From positions 11,135,675-11,199,674 of the forward strand of contig NC_058046.1 of NCBI RefSeq assembly GCF_020085105.1: a DNA stretch of 64,000 bases. Direction: 5' to 3'. This document shows, in pieces, positions 30,401 through 42,705 of this stretch. Positions within the stretch are counted from its first letter, which is position 1. Each line of letters opens with the position of its first letter. Made by a program: the position numbers and the translations under genes. This stretch comes from Siniperca chuatsi. Taxonomy: Eukaryota > Chordata > Actinopteri > Centrarchiformes > Sinipercidae. The notes under the pieces were generated by a model. It had not been told where the DNA came from. It did no database searches and was given only the letters and a program-made list of their open reading frames with translations.

Positions 30401-33400
30401 TGTTTCACAGAGCTGATTTAAAGTGAGTGGGGAGAAGGTTGTGTGCTAGCATGCAGTCCACTCTCAGCAACAGTGAACAGAACGGACAACTGTGTCACGG
30501 TGGCAAGTTGAGGAGCCTGACCTCTTGCCGTACATCCTCCATATGGACGTAGTCTGAGCCAGGCTGATCTCGATCAGCTCCGACAAACTGTGCTTCCAGT
30601 GCAGGATGTCTGTGTCCTTCAGCGCATCCATCAGTTTGTGGGCTGTCTTACCCTGTGTCGCCCCCTGCTGGACCAAAGACTGAATGCCTAGAGATGCCAA
30701 GTACTAGAGCAGAGAGGATTATCAATCAGTGGGGTGATAACGCGTCATAGATAAAATACGCAAAGATCAGGTTTAGCCAAGTAAAATTACTGGTGAATGA
30801 TGCATTCTATGTTGTTTTTAGGAATGTGTGGCAAGCCCTGTTTTAATTTGCAAACGTTGATTTTAAGAAAAACAATTTAGACATAACTATTAAATAAAAG
30901 CTATAATTTCTAATGAGAGGTGCTAAAGTGCTGCTGACAACTAACATGCTTGTCTAATGCCCACTGTCCTGTACTTTAAGAACACCCCTGTCACAGTATT
31001 TCATGATTGCTTTGGCTCAGTTTTCACAACAGAGTTTCAATGTGCAAAACTCCTAATACAAAAAGCCAACTTAACTTATTGAATTGTTAAATTCTCACCT
31101 TTAAACAAAAAATGCTGTCCTTACAGACAAAGTGAAAAACACTAAATCACACGCTCAGTCCTCGGAATGCAGCCACCACATATAATAATGCTTATTACTA
31201 AGCGTACAGTTCACTGGATCAATGCAACAGCTATTTTCACACATTTCTGCTTATTTTATAATTACCCAGGTGACATAAAAAATGAAAAAATGAAAAACAA
31301 ATGCAATTTATTTCCTTTTGAATACTATCAAATCATGTTGAGACAGAGTTTGTTACAGTGGTGTAAATTGTGATTTAATATTTTATGCTTTCAGACATTA
31401 CAGTATTACTGGAGCTTACAGAATTTTAGATTTCTCATTACTATTTTTATAATCTTAAGGAAATGGCCACTGCAGACTTTGATGAAAATGTGTTATTGTT
31501 TGACAGCATTATTTAGTAATGACTATTATCTTTCAAAAATATGCAACTGCTTGCTTTGTGAGATTTTGAGGAAAAAATTAGGATTACAGCATTTTGTGTT
31601 TGCCGTTTTGCAAACTGAAACTGCTGTGAAAAGTGAGCCAAAGCAATTTAAAAAAGAATGAACAGCCACCGCCACTTTAATATAGGCATTCCTATTTAAC
31701 AGCTCATGTTGCACTTACTGGCAGGCAGAAATGGGCAGCCATTTTCACTGAATCCTCAGTTAACACGGTGCTGTCAGATCCCCTCATCTGTTCCAGTGTG
31801 TAGAGCCAACTCTGATGTAGGACACAAAGACGAGGGAGAAATAAACTAAGCAACACTCATGTTAAATTCAGACATAATGAACTATCAATCATGGTACAAC
31901 AGTGACATGAAGTCAAATAATAACAGTAGAAAAAAGTCTTTACCAGACAGTGCTGCAAGCACACATGATCATTGGACTCCTGGGCAATGCGGATAGCCTC
32001 CTGTAGAGCCAGATTAGCCTGCTGACTGAGGGAAAAGAAAAGGGAAAACAGCTATGTTTGCCATATTTTATACAGCTGCTCTTTATGTAGGAACTTGTCC
32101 ATCTACTCAGACTCCACCAGTTGTTGTACTCACTAGTGGCCGAAGCGACAGTGCAGGCTTGCCAGGTTGAGAGCAGCGTAGCGGAGACTTCGGCCGTAGC
32201 CCTCATCCCCGTTGCTCTTTCCCTCACTTCCAGACAAGATGAGGCGATCAAAATAATGTAAGAGACTGTGGGCGGAGAGGAAGATGTCCTGGACTCTCAC
32301 GCTGTTCAGGTAGTTTAGGTAATGCTGAGGAGAGAGTAAAAAAAAAATTAAAATAAAACAAATCACAGAGCTGATGAAGAAGATACCCCCCCCCCCTTTA
32401 GTGGGGAAAGTGAATGGACCTTACCGCCTCAGCAAAATCTGGGTTAAACTTCAGCATGTTGTTGAGCTCTTCCTGCAGCGCAGCGGGCTTTAGAGCTTTG
32501 TTCTCATCGTTCTTCAGAAGATATGCCTGCAGAAAGAGGCACCTTAAAGTACTACAACACATCTAGGATTGACACAGAATGTGGATGTTTTTTGTATCTA
32601 TTGCATCAAATCTGCTGGTTTGAACAAGACGGCACTAACACAGTTCACTTCATTTCGGCCTTGATTTAAACACTCACCTGTCTTGCAAGAAAGTATTCTG
32701 CTTGTTTTTGTGACAGGGGACCTCTGCTTGGAGTACTGTCACTTCTAGAACAGAGCCAAAATAACACATGAGAATCTGCTGTTAACAGTCGTCCTGGTCG
32801 CAATAACATCAAAACAAATTACTAAGCTGTAGGGGGTTATGATTTAGACTTTTAGCATACACACAGTGAATACATTTCACAGGGTAGTGAGTGCAAACAA
32901 TCAATTATGTCAAAACTTTCAAGGCGAGAGGTTGAAACACCTGGGTTTTGTCCCTTGTGTTACACCAAATCAATCAAATGATTTTATCCAAGATGAGCAA
33001 CACTAACCGGAGCTCTGACTCATGCAGTGGGGTGTCCAACTCCTCTTTGTCTATCCTGTCCCCTACAGTATCCTCAGTGCTGGTGAGGTCCATGTCGGAG
33101 TCGTCAGCGACCAGCGCTGCCAAACCCACCTGCCCATCAGTAGGCTTGGCGTAGTGACTGTGGTAGTAGTGCTGCAGGGACTTGTACAGCTTGTAGACCT
33201 GACTGAAAGACAGCTTGTTGTAGGCCAGAAGCATATGCCTCATAAAAAGACCAAAAAAAAAAAAAACCCAAACAAAACAGGTCAGAGCTTAATGCAAGTC
33301 TTGTGAAAGAGAATAATACAGACATTTCAGGACTTCCAATCAGACTTTAAGAGCTATCAAATCATGTGTTCTACTCACCCACAACACTGGTTTTATATGC

Positions 33401-33978
33401 CTCAGAATCAAAAGCAGTGAATGGAGTGGGAAGGGTAGAAAAGAAGTACTCCATGTCTTTCAGCTCTCCGTCTGCCATTTCATGCAACCTTTGAAGTAAA
33501 AAACAGTATTTTAGCATTATTGTGATATGGTATTGTCTATAACATTGGTTATGTGATACAATTTCCTGAACTTAGGAGACTGTGAAAGCACCAGTACAGA
33601 AGCAGCTTACCTGAGTTTGACAGCATATGCAGTCTGAGGGCAACACTCCTCCACAGTCTTCAGGAATTGGCCAAGAGTCAGGTCTGGACCCTGATTACGG
33701 AACATGAAATAAACGATAAAACTATCAAACACCTGCTTCAACACAGTGGTGTGCAAGATGAAAACATTAATAAAACCAACCTGCTGCAAGGGTAGGATGA
33801 GTTTGTTAAGTCGTCTTCTTTCTGGCAGTGTGATTTTGGACGCAGTCATGTCGTACAGCAACGCCAGGACTGAGATTTTATACGGAGTCACCCAGTCTTT
33901 GATACCAAACACGTTAGCATGCACCACTCCGTTCGTCATCATAGGGTTGAAATACAAACTTTCATGCACACTCGCCAT
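27447..33978 (-). CDS. anapc5: anaphase-promoting complex subunit 5, 17 coding exons
   Basis: Exons in transcript order are 33978-33781, 33690-33611, 33488-33379, 33251-33008, 32744-32678, 32526-32425, 32324-32134, 32025-31944, 31811-31719, 30703-30522, 30222-30087, 29916-29842, 28918-28797, 28698-28591, 28251-28104, 27932-27770 and 27667-27447. They sum to 2322 bp, or 773 aa (human 755), with all phases agreeing. APC5 is a TPR-rich platform subunit of the APC/C E3 ubiquitin ligase, which targets cyclins and securin for degradation at mitotic exit. The N-terminus MASVHESLYFNPMMTNG is as in human. ALNLASLHCRFGHY, QSLVQQ, KLMDALKD, ILHWKHSLSELIEIS and FAVALCHLAELHAEQ are strongly conserved helical-repeat segments. 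An 18-codon in-frame upstream extension is rejected because known family members start at MASVHES. Exon 4 lacks an AG acceptor at the expected boundary (the sequence is TG; see findings). Donors of exons 10, 12 and 15 are weak (GTCAGG, GTGCCT, GTCATC). Confidence 0.96.
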
Positions 33979-34560
33979 TTTAACAGGTCGTGTTAGGCTA
34001 CGATGAAGAAAGAACTCAACTGTGTGTTTCACTGGGTCAACATTTAGCGAAAGGAAACGTTAAAGACAGCCAGCAGTGAAACAGGCAGCTGGACACCACA
34101 AGCAGCAGCTAGCTAGCTAGCTAGCGTACCAAGTTTATTTAACATTAGATAGCGTTACGCCCTGTGAAGAAAGCAATAACACATCAACGTTTAGTCTCGG
34201 TTAACTTGCAGATAAGGCATCTTACTGACAGTGAACACTCACTTCGGTCTTGTCAGATAATTTGGTTAATTTTAATCATGTTGACAAACGTTGCCTCTGT
34301 ACTTTCAAACCGCCCTCCTTCTGTCCCCTTAAAAATACGTCATAAAGAGACAGTACATATTTTTTTCCCCATTAAACTTTATTTGCACGTTTCAAGCAGG
34401 GCTGGGACAACAACAACAAAGAAATGACAATACACGTGTTGAATCGACGATTTTCTGCGTTCAAACGCCGATACTATGGGACACAGCTCGTGTGGAGTAG
34501 TCTGATTTGAAAACACTGTTCCCGCGGTCACCGTAAGTACACATTTATTTTTAAGGTCTT
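33979..34560. promoter_or_regulatory. anapc5 5' UTR and promoter, possibly bidirectional
   Basis: It lies immediately upstream of the anapc5 start codon. The stretch contains a short AGCT tandem (about 34109-34126) and, on the plus strand, a strong splice-donor motif CC|GTAAGTAC at about 34533 after a CG-rich segment (CCCGCGGTCACC). The latter could end a non-coding first exon of a divergent transcript leading to the ORF at 35442. This is inference; no initiation site can be placed. Confidence 0.4.
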
Positions 34561-35418
34561 CAGCGGTAGTGGTTGTATGCTAATATGTCTGCCTTGACCG
34601 TGGCAGCTAAATCCTGTGCCGAAGCGTTGATGGTTGTCATGAGAATACTTGCACAAGTGTTTATTGCCCTCCAGTGGTCACAATGCGTCTATTTTGAATT
34701 TTATTTTGAAAGTGCTCTCCAGGCAGTCAAGGCAGAAACAACGGCACCTTGAACTTCCGGTGAAACAAAACTTGTTATTCAAATGGAATATTATAATACC
34801 GTTTACATATCAGGAAAATTGTAACAAAAGTGAGATGTGACTGACTATGAGTGAAATTGATGCTAAATAGTTAGTGGTTCTTTAAGACAAAAACAGCAGA
34901 GATCAACTTCAAATAAAACCTCTTCTTTAAGATTTCATCAGCTGGAATTGTTGTTTCTGATTGCATTTCTTTAAATATTTTGAGTACTTATCAAATATAT
35001 TCAATATTATCAGTCACAGAATCTCGTAACAGTATCTGTGAACTTGTCAAAATTAAATCTTAATACATCGGATAAATTTAAAGTCAGTCCGTTAAAACAG
35101 CAAATTAACAGTCCGGTTTACAGAAAAGTACACAGCATTTGCATGTTTGATGTGCTGTATCATTTTGTACTGGTTTTCTGAATAACAGCAGACCAGGCCA
35201 ACTCTTCATCATGTTCAACCAACATATTTTAATGTTGCAAATTAAATCCAAGTACTCCCAAAAGCATCATGTACAGATACATTAAATGGCAAATAAAGAC
35301 TGAATTATGTCTTTATTTCAGGTACAGTGTCATTATTTTCAAATTCACCACAAACTTTACCAGGTTTTGTGAAAGCCCAGTATAGGCAGGTATATTGCTC
35401 TGCTCTGCAATCTATCAG
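34561..35418. other. AT-rich non-coding stretch
   Basis: No recognisable gene, RNA or complete repeat is seen. If a divergent transcript starts near 34.5 kb, this would be its first intron. Confidence 0.4.
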
Positions 35419-35631
35419 CATCAGAGTAATATTTTACCAACATGACTGATGTCTCATTTGGCAGAAGGCTGACAGTCCTGGGAACATTGAAGCAGGCTCT
35501 CGGCCCCAGAGCTGTGCTGGAGAGAGCTCTGTCTGTTTCTTCACACATCCTCCAGCAATATTCTGGTCATCTGGTGGTGGAACGAAAGCTCAGCTGGTCC
35601 CAGATCAGCTGTCAGCAAAGTGGACACACTG
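35419..35631 (+). CDS. orphan coding-exon candidate, unknown protein (partial)
   Basis: An AG acceptor (ATCTATCAG ending 35418) is followed by 5' UTR-like sequence and an ATG at 35442. An open frame of 63 codons plus one base ends at a strong donor, G|GTGAGTGAG. The peptide starts MTDVSFGRRLTVLGTLKQAL and reads like an amphipathic, helix-forming N-terminus with balanced composition. I do not recognise the family, and no downstream exon could be found in the following 28 kb. Part of this exon and its donor are repeated in reverse at 36041-36180. It may be the first coding exon of a gene with distant exons, a gene relic, or a repeat. The coding start would be 35442. Confidence 0.35.
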
Positions 35632-35712
35632 GTGAGTGAGAGGACTTCAACATATATTAAGTTAAAGATACACTTCCTAATTTTGTTACAGTGCCAAATT
35701 TAAGTCACAAAA
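35511..35712 (+). repeat. left arm of local inverted duplication
   Basis: The reverse complement of 36041-36180 aligns here with high identity, from GCTGTGCTGGAG through ACATCCTCCAGCAATAT to TTTTGTTACAGTGCCAAATT. The right arm lacks about 66 bases present here (about 35567-35632), with CTGGTG at both edges of the missing piece. That suggests a deletion between short direct repeats. Confidence 0.75.
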
Positions 35713-36040
35713 AAGTGAAAATGTGTTTGTCTATAGTAAAGTCAGACAGAAACATCCAGATATTGGCAGGTGATTGTTACTTATTCGCATTTATACCTCG
35801 ACAGATGTGCCAAATGTCTTCATGAGGCTCTCATCTGGATAAGAGGAGGAGAACAGGGGAGAGAGGATCAGAATAAACAAGAAAAGTACTAGCAGAGGTA
35901 GTAGCAGTTAGTAGTTATTGTAGCACTAGTAGTATTAGTAGTTGTATTGGTCACAGTGGAGGCAGCAGCACTTGCATGCAGACAGCTAAAACGGTTGATG
36001 TTTAAAACAAAAATGTTGAACTGGGAGGACACTTTGGGAT

Positions 36041-36180
36041 TTAGTGACGTGAATTTGGCACTGTAACAAAATTAGGAGGCGTATCTTTAACTTAATATAT
36101 GTTGACCTCCTCTCACTCACCAATATGACCAACATATTGCTGGAGGATGTACACCTCCAGCACAGTTTAAAAGTGTTTGT
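36041..36180 (-). repeat. right arm of local inverted duplication
   Basis: Inverted, diverged and internally deleted copy of 35511-35712. It retains the splice-donor-like GGTGAGTGAGAGG and the flanking intron-like sequence, but has lost most of the second half of the candidate exon. The arms are separated by about 330 bp. Confidence 0.75.
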
Positions 36181-37828
36181 TGTTGAGCTTTGACGATAAG
36201 CAGGAGTCTTTCAGTGCTGTGGAGGTCATACAAAAAAAAATCACCACAATAGATAAAATATGAGTTCATAAACAAGTATTTTAAAGTAACACTTTGGCAC
36301 CTTTCCTAGCATAGTACATCTATTCACTAATATCTTATAATTCACATTCTTTCATGACCCTTCACATCTGTAGATTTTTTGGTGCTGCACACACCCACAC
36401 ACCCTTTAACAAAAAGTTTATGCCCAGAACAATCAGACAGAAAGCAGAGCATCTGCGGACACGCACACTAACAAAACTACTAATAAGCCACACAGCAAGT
36501 GCCAACAGAGTAGGATCATTTTAGGATGGGTTCACGTCATTTACTGTATATATAACAGGAATATTCTTCAAGTGTGATAACAACTTCACAAAAGATCCGT
36601 AGATGGATTTACAGACATTATCAGTGATGTACGATGTCTATTGTGAACAGTGTCTATCTAACATGAAAAAAAAATTCAACACAAATATTTTGATACCTTA
36701 CTCATTTGTAGAGGTTGTAGCTACTAATCTAAAGTGTAACCTTCCATGCACAAATATGTGGCACCCTTTTTTCAGTTTCCCCTACCTTTTACCAACAATA
36801 GGTGTATAAGTTAATTATTTACAAGGCATTAACAAAACGTTTTGCAGCCCCTAATTTAAAGTGTAAAGCGTTCATCATGTACAAATATGTGGCACATGTT
36901 CTCTTTTTCCTTACTTATTCCAAATCATTCATAAATCTTTTCATTTACAAAGCTTTTTGCAGCTGCTAATGAATATATTTACACATGGTGTACCACAATA
37001 CTCACATTCTGAAATAAAAAGGCAAAGACAAAATTAAACACAAAAATTAAGATAATTATATTATCTTAATTACTAACAAAACTGTAGTGAGGAAGACAAC
37101 AAGTCCTGTACTGTTTAGCAATGGCTGGTTAGCCCAGAAATTAGCAAGTTGGATCATTATTCACCATATTTATCTGTTCACCACTCACCTATATGTATAG
37201 GCCTATATAATTACAATGCTGATCTTTTAACTATGTGTATATAAAGGAAACAATAATTTGTTTAGGGATGCAGAGTAACTTAATTATCTCCAATAGGAGA
37301 AAACTGTCCTGGATTAAGGGAACTGCTGCATCAAAACCACACATAACAATAAGAACACGTGCAAACATTAGCCTTATGACAGCACAATAGACAACTTTAT
37401 CCAGAAGATGGCACTATTGAACTAGCAGCTCTGGTATACAGTCTGGTCCAAAATTTGATCTCATCAGGAACTGGTCTGAGAGGGACAAGAGACAGTACAA
37501 TCAATGTGGCCCCCTCCACCCCCACCATCACCCACCCTCTCTCTCTCTGTCTCAGGTTGAAGTCAGTAGACGGCGCACAATGACACCTGTCAGATTTGAT
37601 ATATTTGAAAAGCTTAAATAAAGTGACTGTAAATGCCTCAGTCAATACATGAGTCATTGTAAGCTATACCAACTGTACGACTGCACAGTTTGTAGGATTT
37701 GATATTCAAAGGATCAGCACAAACAAACTTGTGTGTCGTGTCTTGTGTCTTATGTGCCTGAGAAACTGTCATTAGCTTCCAGGTTCGTGAGCAATGGCTA
37801 ACGGAAAGTTTGACTTTGACTTTGATGT
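36181..37828. other. AT-rich non-coding stretch
   Basis: No recognised element. The ORFs at 36603-36809 and 37397-37657 have no supporting motif or splice context. Confidence 0.45.
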
Positions 37829-38012
<184 letters not shown>

Positions 38013-38490
38013 AATTATCTGATGCAACTACTCGAGCTGTTTGCATGGTTTGGATATTAAAGAAGAGCAGTTCCCATAATAAGTCCAAACATTAAGCTTC
38101 ATTCATTAACCATTATAGCTTCTGAAAGTTTATTCACAATATTGCACACAACAATTTGCTCTTAATAACAATAAGCTATGGCTGAAAATGTCTTTTGAAA
38201 TTGTACTAACCATTATAAGAAAAAAACCTTTATTTATTCAAACACAGATTTAAGTTACAACAGTACAATGGTTAGAAACCCTCCCAATTTATTTTCATTA
38301 CCTGATATAATTTCAGTATGTGTCACTTCTTTAATGCAGTATATTGAATTTTTGAATCAGCTCTTTTCTGCCCTGAATGGAAACAACATCATGAAAAAAA
38401 TAGTGGAAGAGGTAATTGGTTTGATTATCAGCTGGCAAATCATCAGTCACAAATACTTTATGTGAGTGGTTTCTCCAGATTTTCTTTACA

Positions 38491-38914
38491 GGAATAGTTC
38501 GACCTTTTGGGAAAACATGCTTATTTCTGGTAGACACTACTCGCATGTATGTACGATACATATGGTGCTACCACCAGCTGCTGGTTAGGTTAGCTTAGCA
38601 TAAAGACGGGAAACAAGGGGAAACAGCTAACAAAATCCATCTACCAGCACCTCAAGCACACGAATTAACATGCTATATCGCATTGGTTCAATACATACAA
38701 AAATTGATGAGTAAATATGGCACATTGAGCTTTAGCGTTGCTGGTGGGCAGATTTTGTTACCTTCGGACAGAGCCAGGCTAGCTGTTTCCCCCTGTTTCT
38801 AGTCTTTATGCTAAGCTAACCTAACGTTACATATTTAAGCTAGCGTACAGAAATGAGAGTGGTATCAATCTTCTCATCTAACTCTGAATAAGCATATTTC
38901 CCAAAATGTAAAAC
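38491..38914. mobile_element. MITE copy C ('TTTTGGGAAA' terminal inverted repeats)
   Basis: Left end CTTTTGGGAAAACATGCTTA (about 38504) and right end AATAAGCATATTTCCCAAAA (about 38887-38906) are inverted repeats. Inside are mirrored blocks TTAGCTTAGCATAAAGACGG and, near the right end, TTTATGCTAAGCTAACCTAA, so the whole element is partly palindromic. It is about 425 bp and non-coding. Confidence 0.88.
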
Positions 38915-41450
38915 TATATACCCTTAAGGTTTCATGTGTATGACTGTCAGAAATGTTTATTTACCTCATAACAGAAAGTCATTCATATTTACAGTATGCA
39001 CTGTAATAAATAAACACAGTATCTGTAGGCCTATTACAGGAGGAGCTCACTAGCACGCTAAGCTAGTCAGATCAAACATTTGTGTGTAACTATTAGCTAA
39101 TGTCATCAGATATCCCTTCATTGTCAAACTGTATACCATGTAGCTATATATCTCCTTTTAAAAGTAAGCTCTATTGAAGAATCTAAATTGAGAAATTGTG
39201 AGGTAGTTTAATATTTTTAAATATTTTTTCTTATGGCTGGAACTTTACTTCTTAAACTCGGCCATCATTTAAATGTCACAATTACATATGAATTTACTTA
39301 CATAACCATGCTTGTCACCAGCTTCTGCATCGCCTTTCTCTCTTCATTAATGTGGTTTCTGTCACTAAATAAGTTTGGCTCACACCTTCTTTATGTTATT
39401 TAAAATACAGCCACCACACTGTATTCCATTTGCACCAAAACTCTTCCTCCATTTTTGTGGGAATGCTAATATGAAAGTCAGTGAGACTGCTGTGCCCCCA
39501 GCCAATCTTGCTCCACCTAGAAACATGGCCTTATTAATTAACATATTGAACTCCTCCGTTTTCAAAAGGTCATTTTCTCTACCCTTCACAATTGAAGGAT
39601 TTTGCATAACATATTCTCACATCAAGTCAGTGATGTTCTTACAGTTTTTTTTTTGAAAAACTGCCAGAACATGTACCACGCGTGTTCTTCCTTTCGAGTA
39701 CTTGTGTAACCTCAGTCTGAGTGGGCTTTCATGTTGTGACACCTTTTAATCGTCATGATATCAAAACAGGATGATGGCATTTTTCTACTGCCTGCCTCTC
39801 TGCTGTTTTTGTCTGTCTCTTAAGCGCGTGGCATAGATTACCAGAGATAAACTTATTGTGCCTTGTGTGAGAAATGACAGACCTCTGTGTACACTGACCC
39901 TGACTCAGCTTCCTGCTGCTTACTCAGTGTCTCTAAATGGATTAAGTTGTCAGTTGGACAGCCCATGTGAGATTTTTAATATCCAGCCTGAGGTATATCA
40001 AGCAACCGTCTGCCAAATGGTATCAGAGGGATTTACTTCGGTTTTATTGCAACTTTCTCTCTCTCCCTCTTCTCATCTAAGATATGGTCATGCCCTCTGT
40101 GATTCCTTGAGGGTGTTTCACTTGTACATTAATAACACATTGAGGAGAGTGAATGAAACTATATTCCATAAACTCCAGAGCGAATATTACGTTTTATAAC
40201 TGCAATTTATAGCATATGTGAGATATTAACCACTTCTACATTTATTAACGTCTTTAATCATTCATTTAGCAAATATCTACATTCAAGGCTATTTATACAT
40301 CTTGGCAGGTTTCCATCATGTTGTATTGTTTCCGCCCAACCAAAACCCAGATAAGAATGAAAAAGAAACACGGGGGAATCTTGAGGACTTAATGGATTTG
40401 GGTAGAGACACAAAACTGACCAGAAGCTTATTGACCTTAAGGGAGAGAACGCACAGCTCACTGGACTGTAAGTGACACCCACCTCTCCATGTATGCAATA
40501 ACTGTCCATTTCAGCCTCTTTGAGTGGACCTTGAACACTTCCTTGAATTCCTCTATCCATGGTGCTGAAGTACTGTCCATAGTGCTAGAATTTTAAACAG
40601 TATAGGACAGTGCAGAGGGAAGTCTGTGAGTGCATTTGGGCCTATTTCATCACATCAGAGAGAAACATGTCAGTTGTTTGTGTGTGTTTGTGGATTTCCT
40701 TCTCTGGGAAATGTGTTTGGTTTGCTGAGCCTGTTTATTTGTGCTTGTTTGTGTATCTGTGCGTGTGTTTGTGTGCGTGTGTGTATGTGTGTGAGTGGGT
40801 GTTTTATACCACAAAAATATCTTGAAACTGTTGCTGCTGTTCGTGACAGAGCCATAAACCAAAAAGCCTGAATACAACATTATTACAAAAGTGTGCAACT
40901 TCCAGTATAGACATTAATGTTATTTGGTTTTAAGAAGAGAAAATGGTTTGCTTGGTCAGTTAGGTGTGGCGTATTACATAATGTCTTAAAATCCAAAAAG
41001 AAAATGCACACATCCTTATCAAGTATATTTCATCACCACAGACAGGGTCTGAGTAAGGGATAGGTGCATTTTCAGTGGGTTGCCACTGGATGGATGTTTT
41101 TAACATGCCGTAATTTGATTGGGGTTTGCAATTTGGTAATGCAATTTACAATTACAATTCCTGTAATTTCCTTGGAGTTTCCTAGTGTTGGTTCTAATTA
41201 TATAGGGAAAGTAGAAACATTATTCTGAGACAGTACACGTTGTACTACATTGGAATTGTAGTAGTATTTTTAGTAGTTACATGGTTGCAGTGTTGCTGAT
41301 TTCCAGAGGACTTTCCATGAAAGCTAACATCTTAAAGCCCCTGAAACCTTGGCTTCAAATGTTAAGCATTTCTCTGTAACATTAAATATTCATGACTAAA
41401 TAAGCAACAATGAAAGTTGAAAAAATATATTTCTAAAGAGTTTACCCTCA
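38915..41450. other. non-coding stretch with GT-rich simple sequence
   Basis: No gene recognised. A degenerate GT-rich tract lies at about 40675-40800. The 113-codon ORF at 39858-40199 has no splice context or family resemblance. Confidence 0.45.
40675..40800. repeat. degenerate (GT)n-rich tract
   Basis: Imperfect TG/TTG repeats, purest near 40760-40795 (GTGTGCGTGTGTGTATGTGT). Confidence 0.85.
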
Positions 41451-41451
41451 A

Positions 41452-42580
41452 GTCAATTCAATTTATTTTGTTTATATAATGCCAATTCATAACAGAAGTT
41501 ATTTCATTGCACATTTCCTATAGAGCAGGTCTAGACCGTACTCTTTATAATATTTATTACAATATTTTACAGAGAACAAATCCCACCATGAGCAAGCACT
41601 TGGCGACAGTGTCAAGGAAAAACTTCCTTTTAAGAGGCAGAAACCTTGGACAGAACCAGACTCAATGGTGGGCGGCCATCCGCCGCTGCCGTGGGGGCGG
41701 GGGGACCACAATGTAAATACCACCCAGAATTTTAAAATAGTAATAATATAATTAAAGTGGTAATATTAATATTAACAAATATATATATTATAAATATATT
41801 CATAATAATAGGAATGACAGTCATAGGAATAATAATGACAATAATAGTAACAAAGCCAATAATAACAACTGTAGTAGCAGTTGTTGATCAGGAACACGGA
41901 GGCTGCAGTTGGCCCACAACCACAGATCCAGACTCTGCAGCTCCAGAGGCAGAAATACCTGCTGGAAGCGACAGAAGGAGAAAGATGAGAAAGCACAAAA
42001 CTACGGGAGAGAGAAGATGTTGAGTTAGTAACATGCAATAATGGGATAAGAATGCATGCAGATGGAGAGGGAAAGAAGGAGAGAGGAAAGAGGTGTATCA
42101 TGGGAAGTCTCCTGGCAGTCTAGGCCCATAGCAGCATAACTAAGGGATGGTTCAGGACTCACCTGACCCAGCCCTAACTATAAGCTTTATCAAAGAGGAG
42201 TCTTAAGTCAAAGTCTTCAGCCTACTCTTAAATATGGAGATGGTGTCTGCCTCCCGAACCCAAACTGGGATATGATGCCACAGGAGAGGTGCTTGACAAC
42301 TGAAGGCTCAGGCTCCCATTCTGCTTTTGGTGACTCTAGGAACCACAAGTAACCCTGCATTAACTCTTATTCAGGCAGCCTGATAATAAGGGATTGCAAT
42401 AGTCCAGCCTAGAAGTAACAAATGTATGGACTAGTTTTTTGGCATCATTTTGAGACAGAATGTGCCTGATTTTTGCAATGTTACGTAGGTGAAAGAAGGC
42501 AGTCCTTGAAGTTTGTTTCATGTGGGAGTTAAAGGATAAATCCTGATCAAAGATAACTCCGAGGTTTGCCAAAACTCAGT
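41452..42580 (-). mobile_element. truncated L2/CR1-type LINE, 3' part, antisense
   Basis: The plus strand shows sequence I recall from very abundant fish LINE 3' ends: ACCATGAGCAAGCACTTGGC, GGAAAAACTTCCTTTTAAGA, GGGAAGTCTCCTGGCAGTCT and CTAGGAACCACAAGTAACCC. Upstream in element sense, 42572-42360 on the minus strand encodes the C-terminal reverse-transcriptase segment (next entry). The element's 3' end is at about 41452 and its 5' side is truncated near 42580. An internal deletion near 42360 joins the RT to the 3' UTR. Confidence 0.8.
42360..42572 (-). pseudogene. LINE reverse-transcriptase fragment
   Basis: The peptide includes NLGVIFDQDLSFNSHMK, FHLRNIAKIRHILS and FVTSRLDYCNPLLSG. This is the thumb-side region found near the end of the RT domain in L2/CR1/Jockey-like non-LTR retrotransposons, normally followed by a 'Q-IQNAAARV' block. 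Here the frame stops two residues after LLSGCLNKS and runs straight into 3'-UTR-like sequence. The C-terminal RT segment is missing and the copy is dead. Confidence 0.88.
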
Positions 42581-42599
42581 TAATCTGCTTCATGTATGG

Positions 42600-42705
42600 G
42601 TATGGTTTGATCAGGTTTGATTGATAGTTGATGCACAGAAGTACGTGACATCACCTTTTTCCAAATGAGCGCCGCCCACCACTGTAACCCCCCCCCCCCC
42701 AGAAA
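42600..42705. other. short non-coding stretch with poly(C) run
   Basis: Contains a C homopolymer of about 14 at roughly 42687-42700. It adjoins the 5' truncation of the LINE. Nothing else is recognised. Confidence 0.5.

Noticed and set aside
33979..34032. 18-codon in-frame N-terminal extension of anapc5
   Set aside because: Known ANAPC5 proteins start at MASVHESLYF; the extension lies in presumed 5' UTR.
39858..40199. 113-codon plus-strand ORF
   Set aside because: No homologous family recognised and no flanking splice signals; low-complexity Ser/Leu run inside.
41757..42101. Ile- and Tyr-rich ORFs on both strands
   Set aside because: They run through the AT-rich 3' region of the LINE and are not protein coding.
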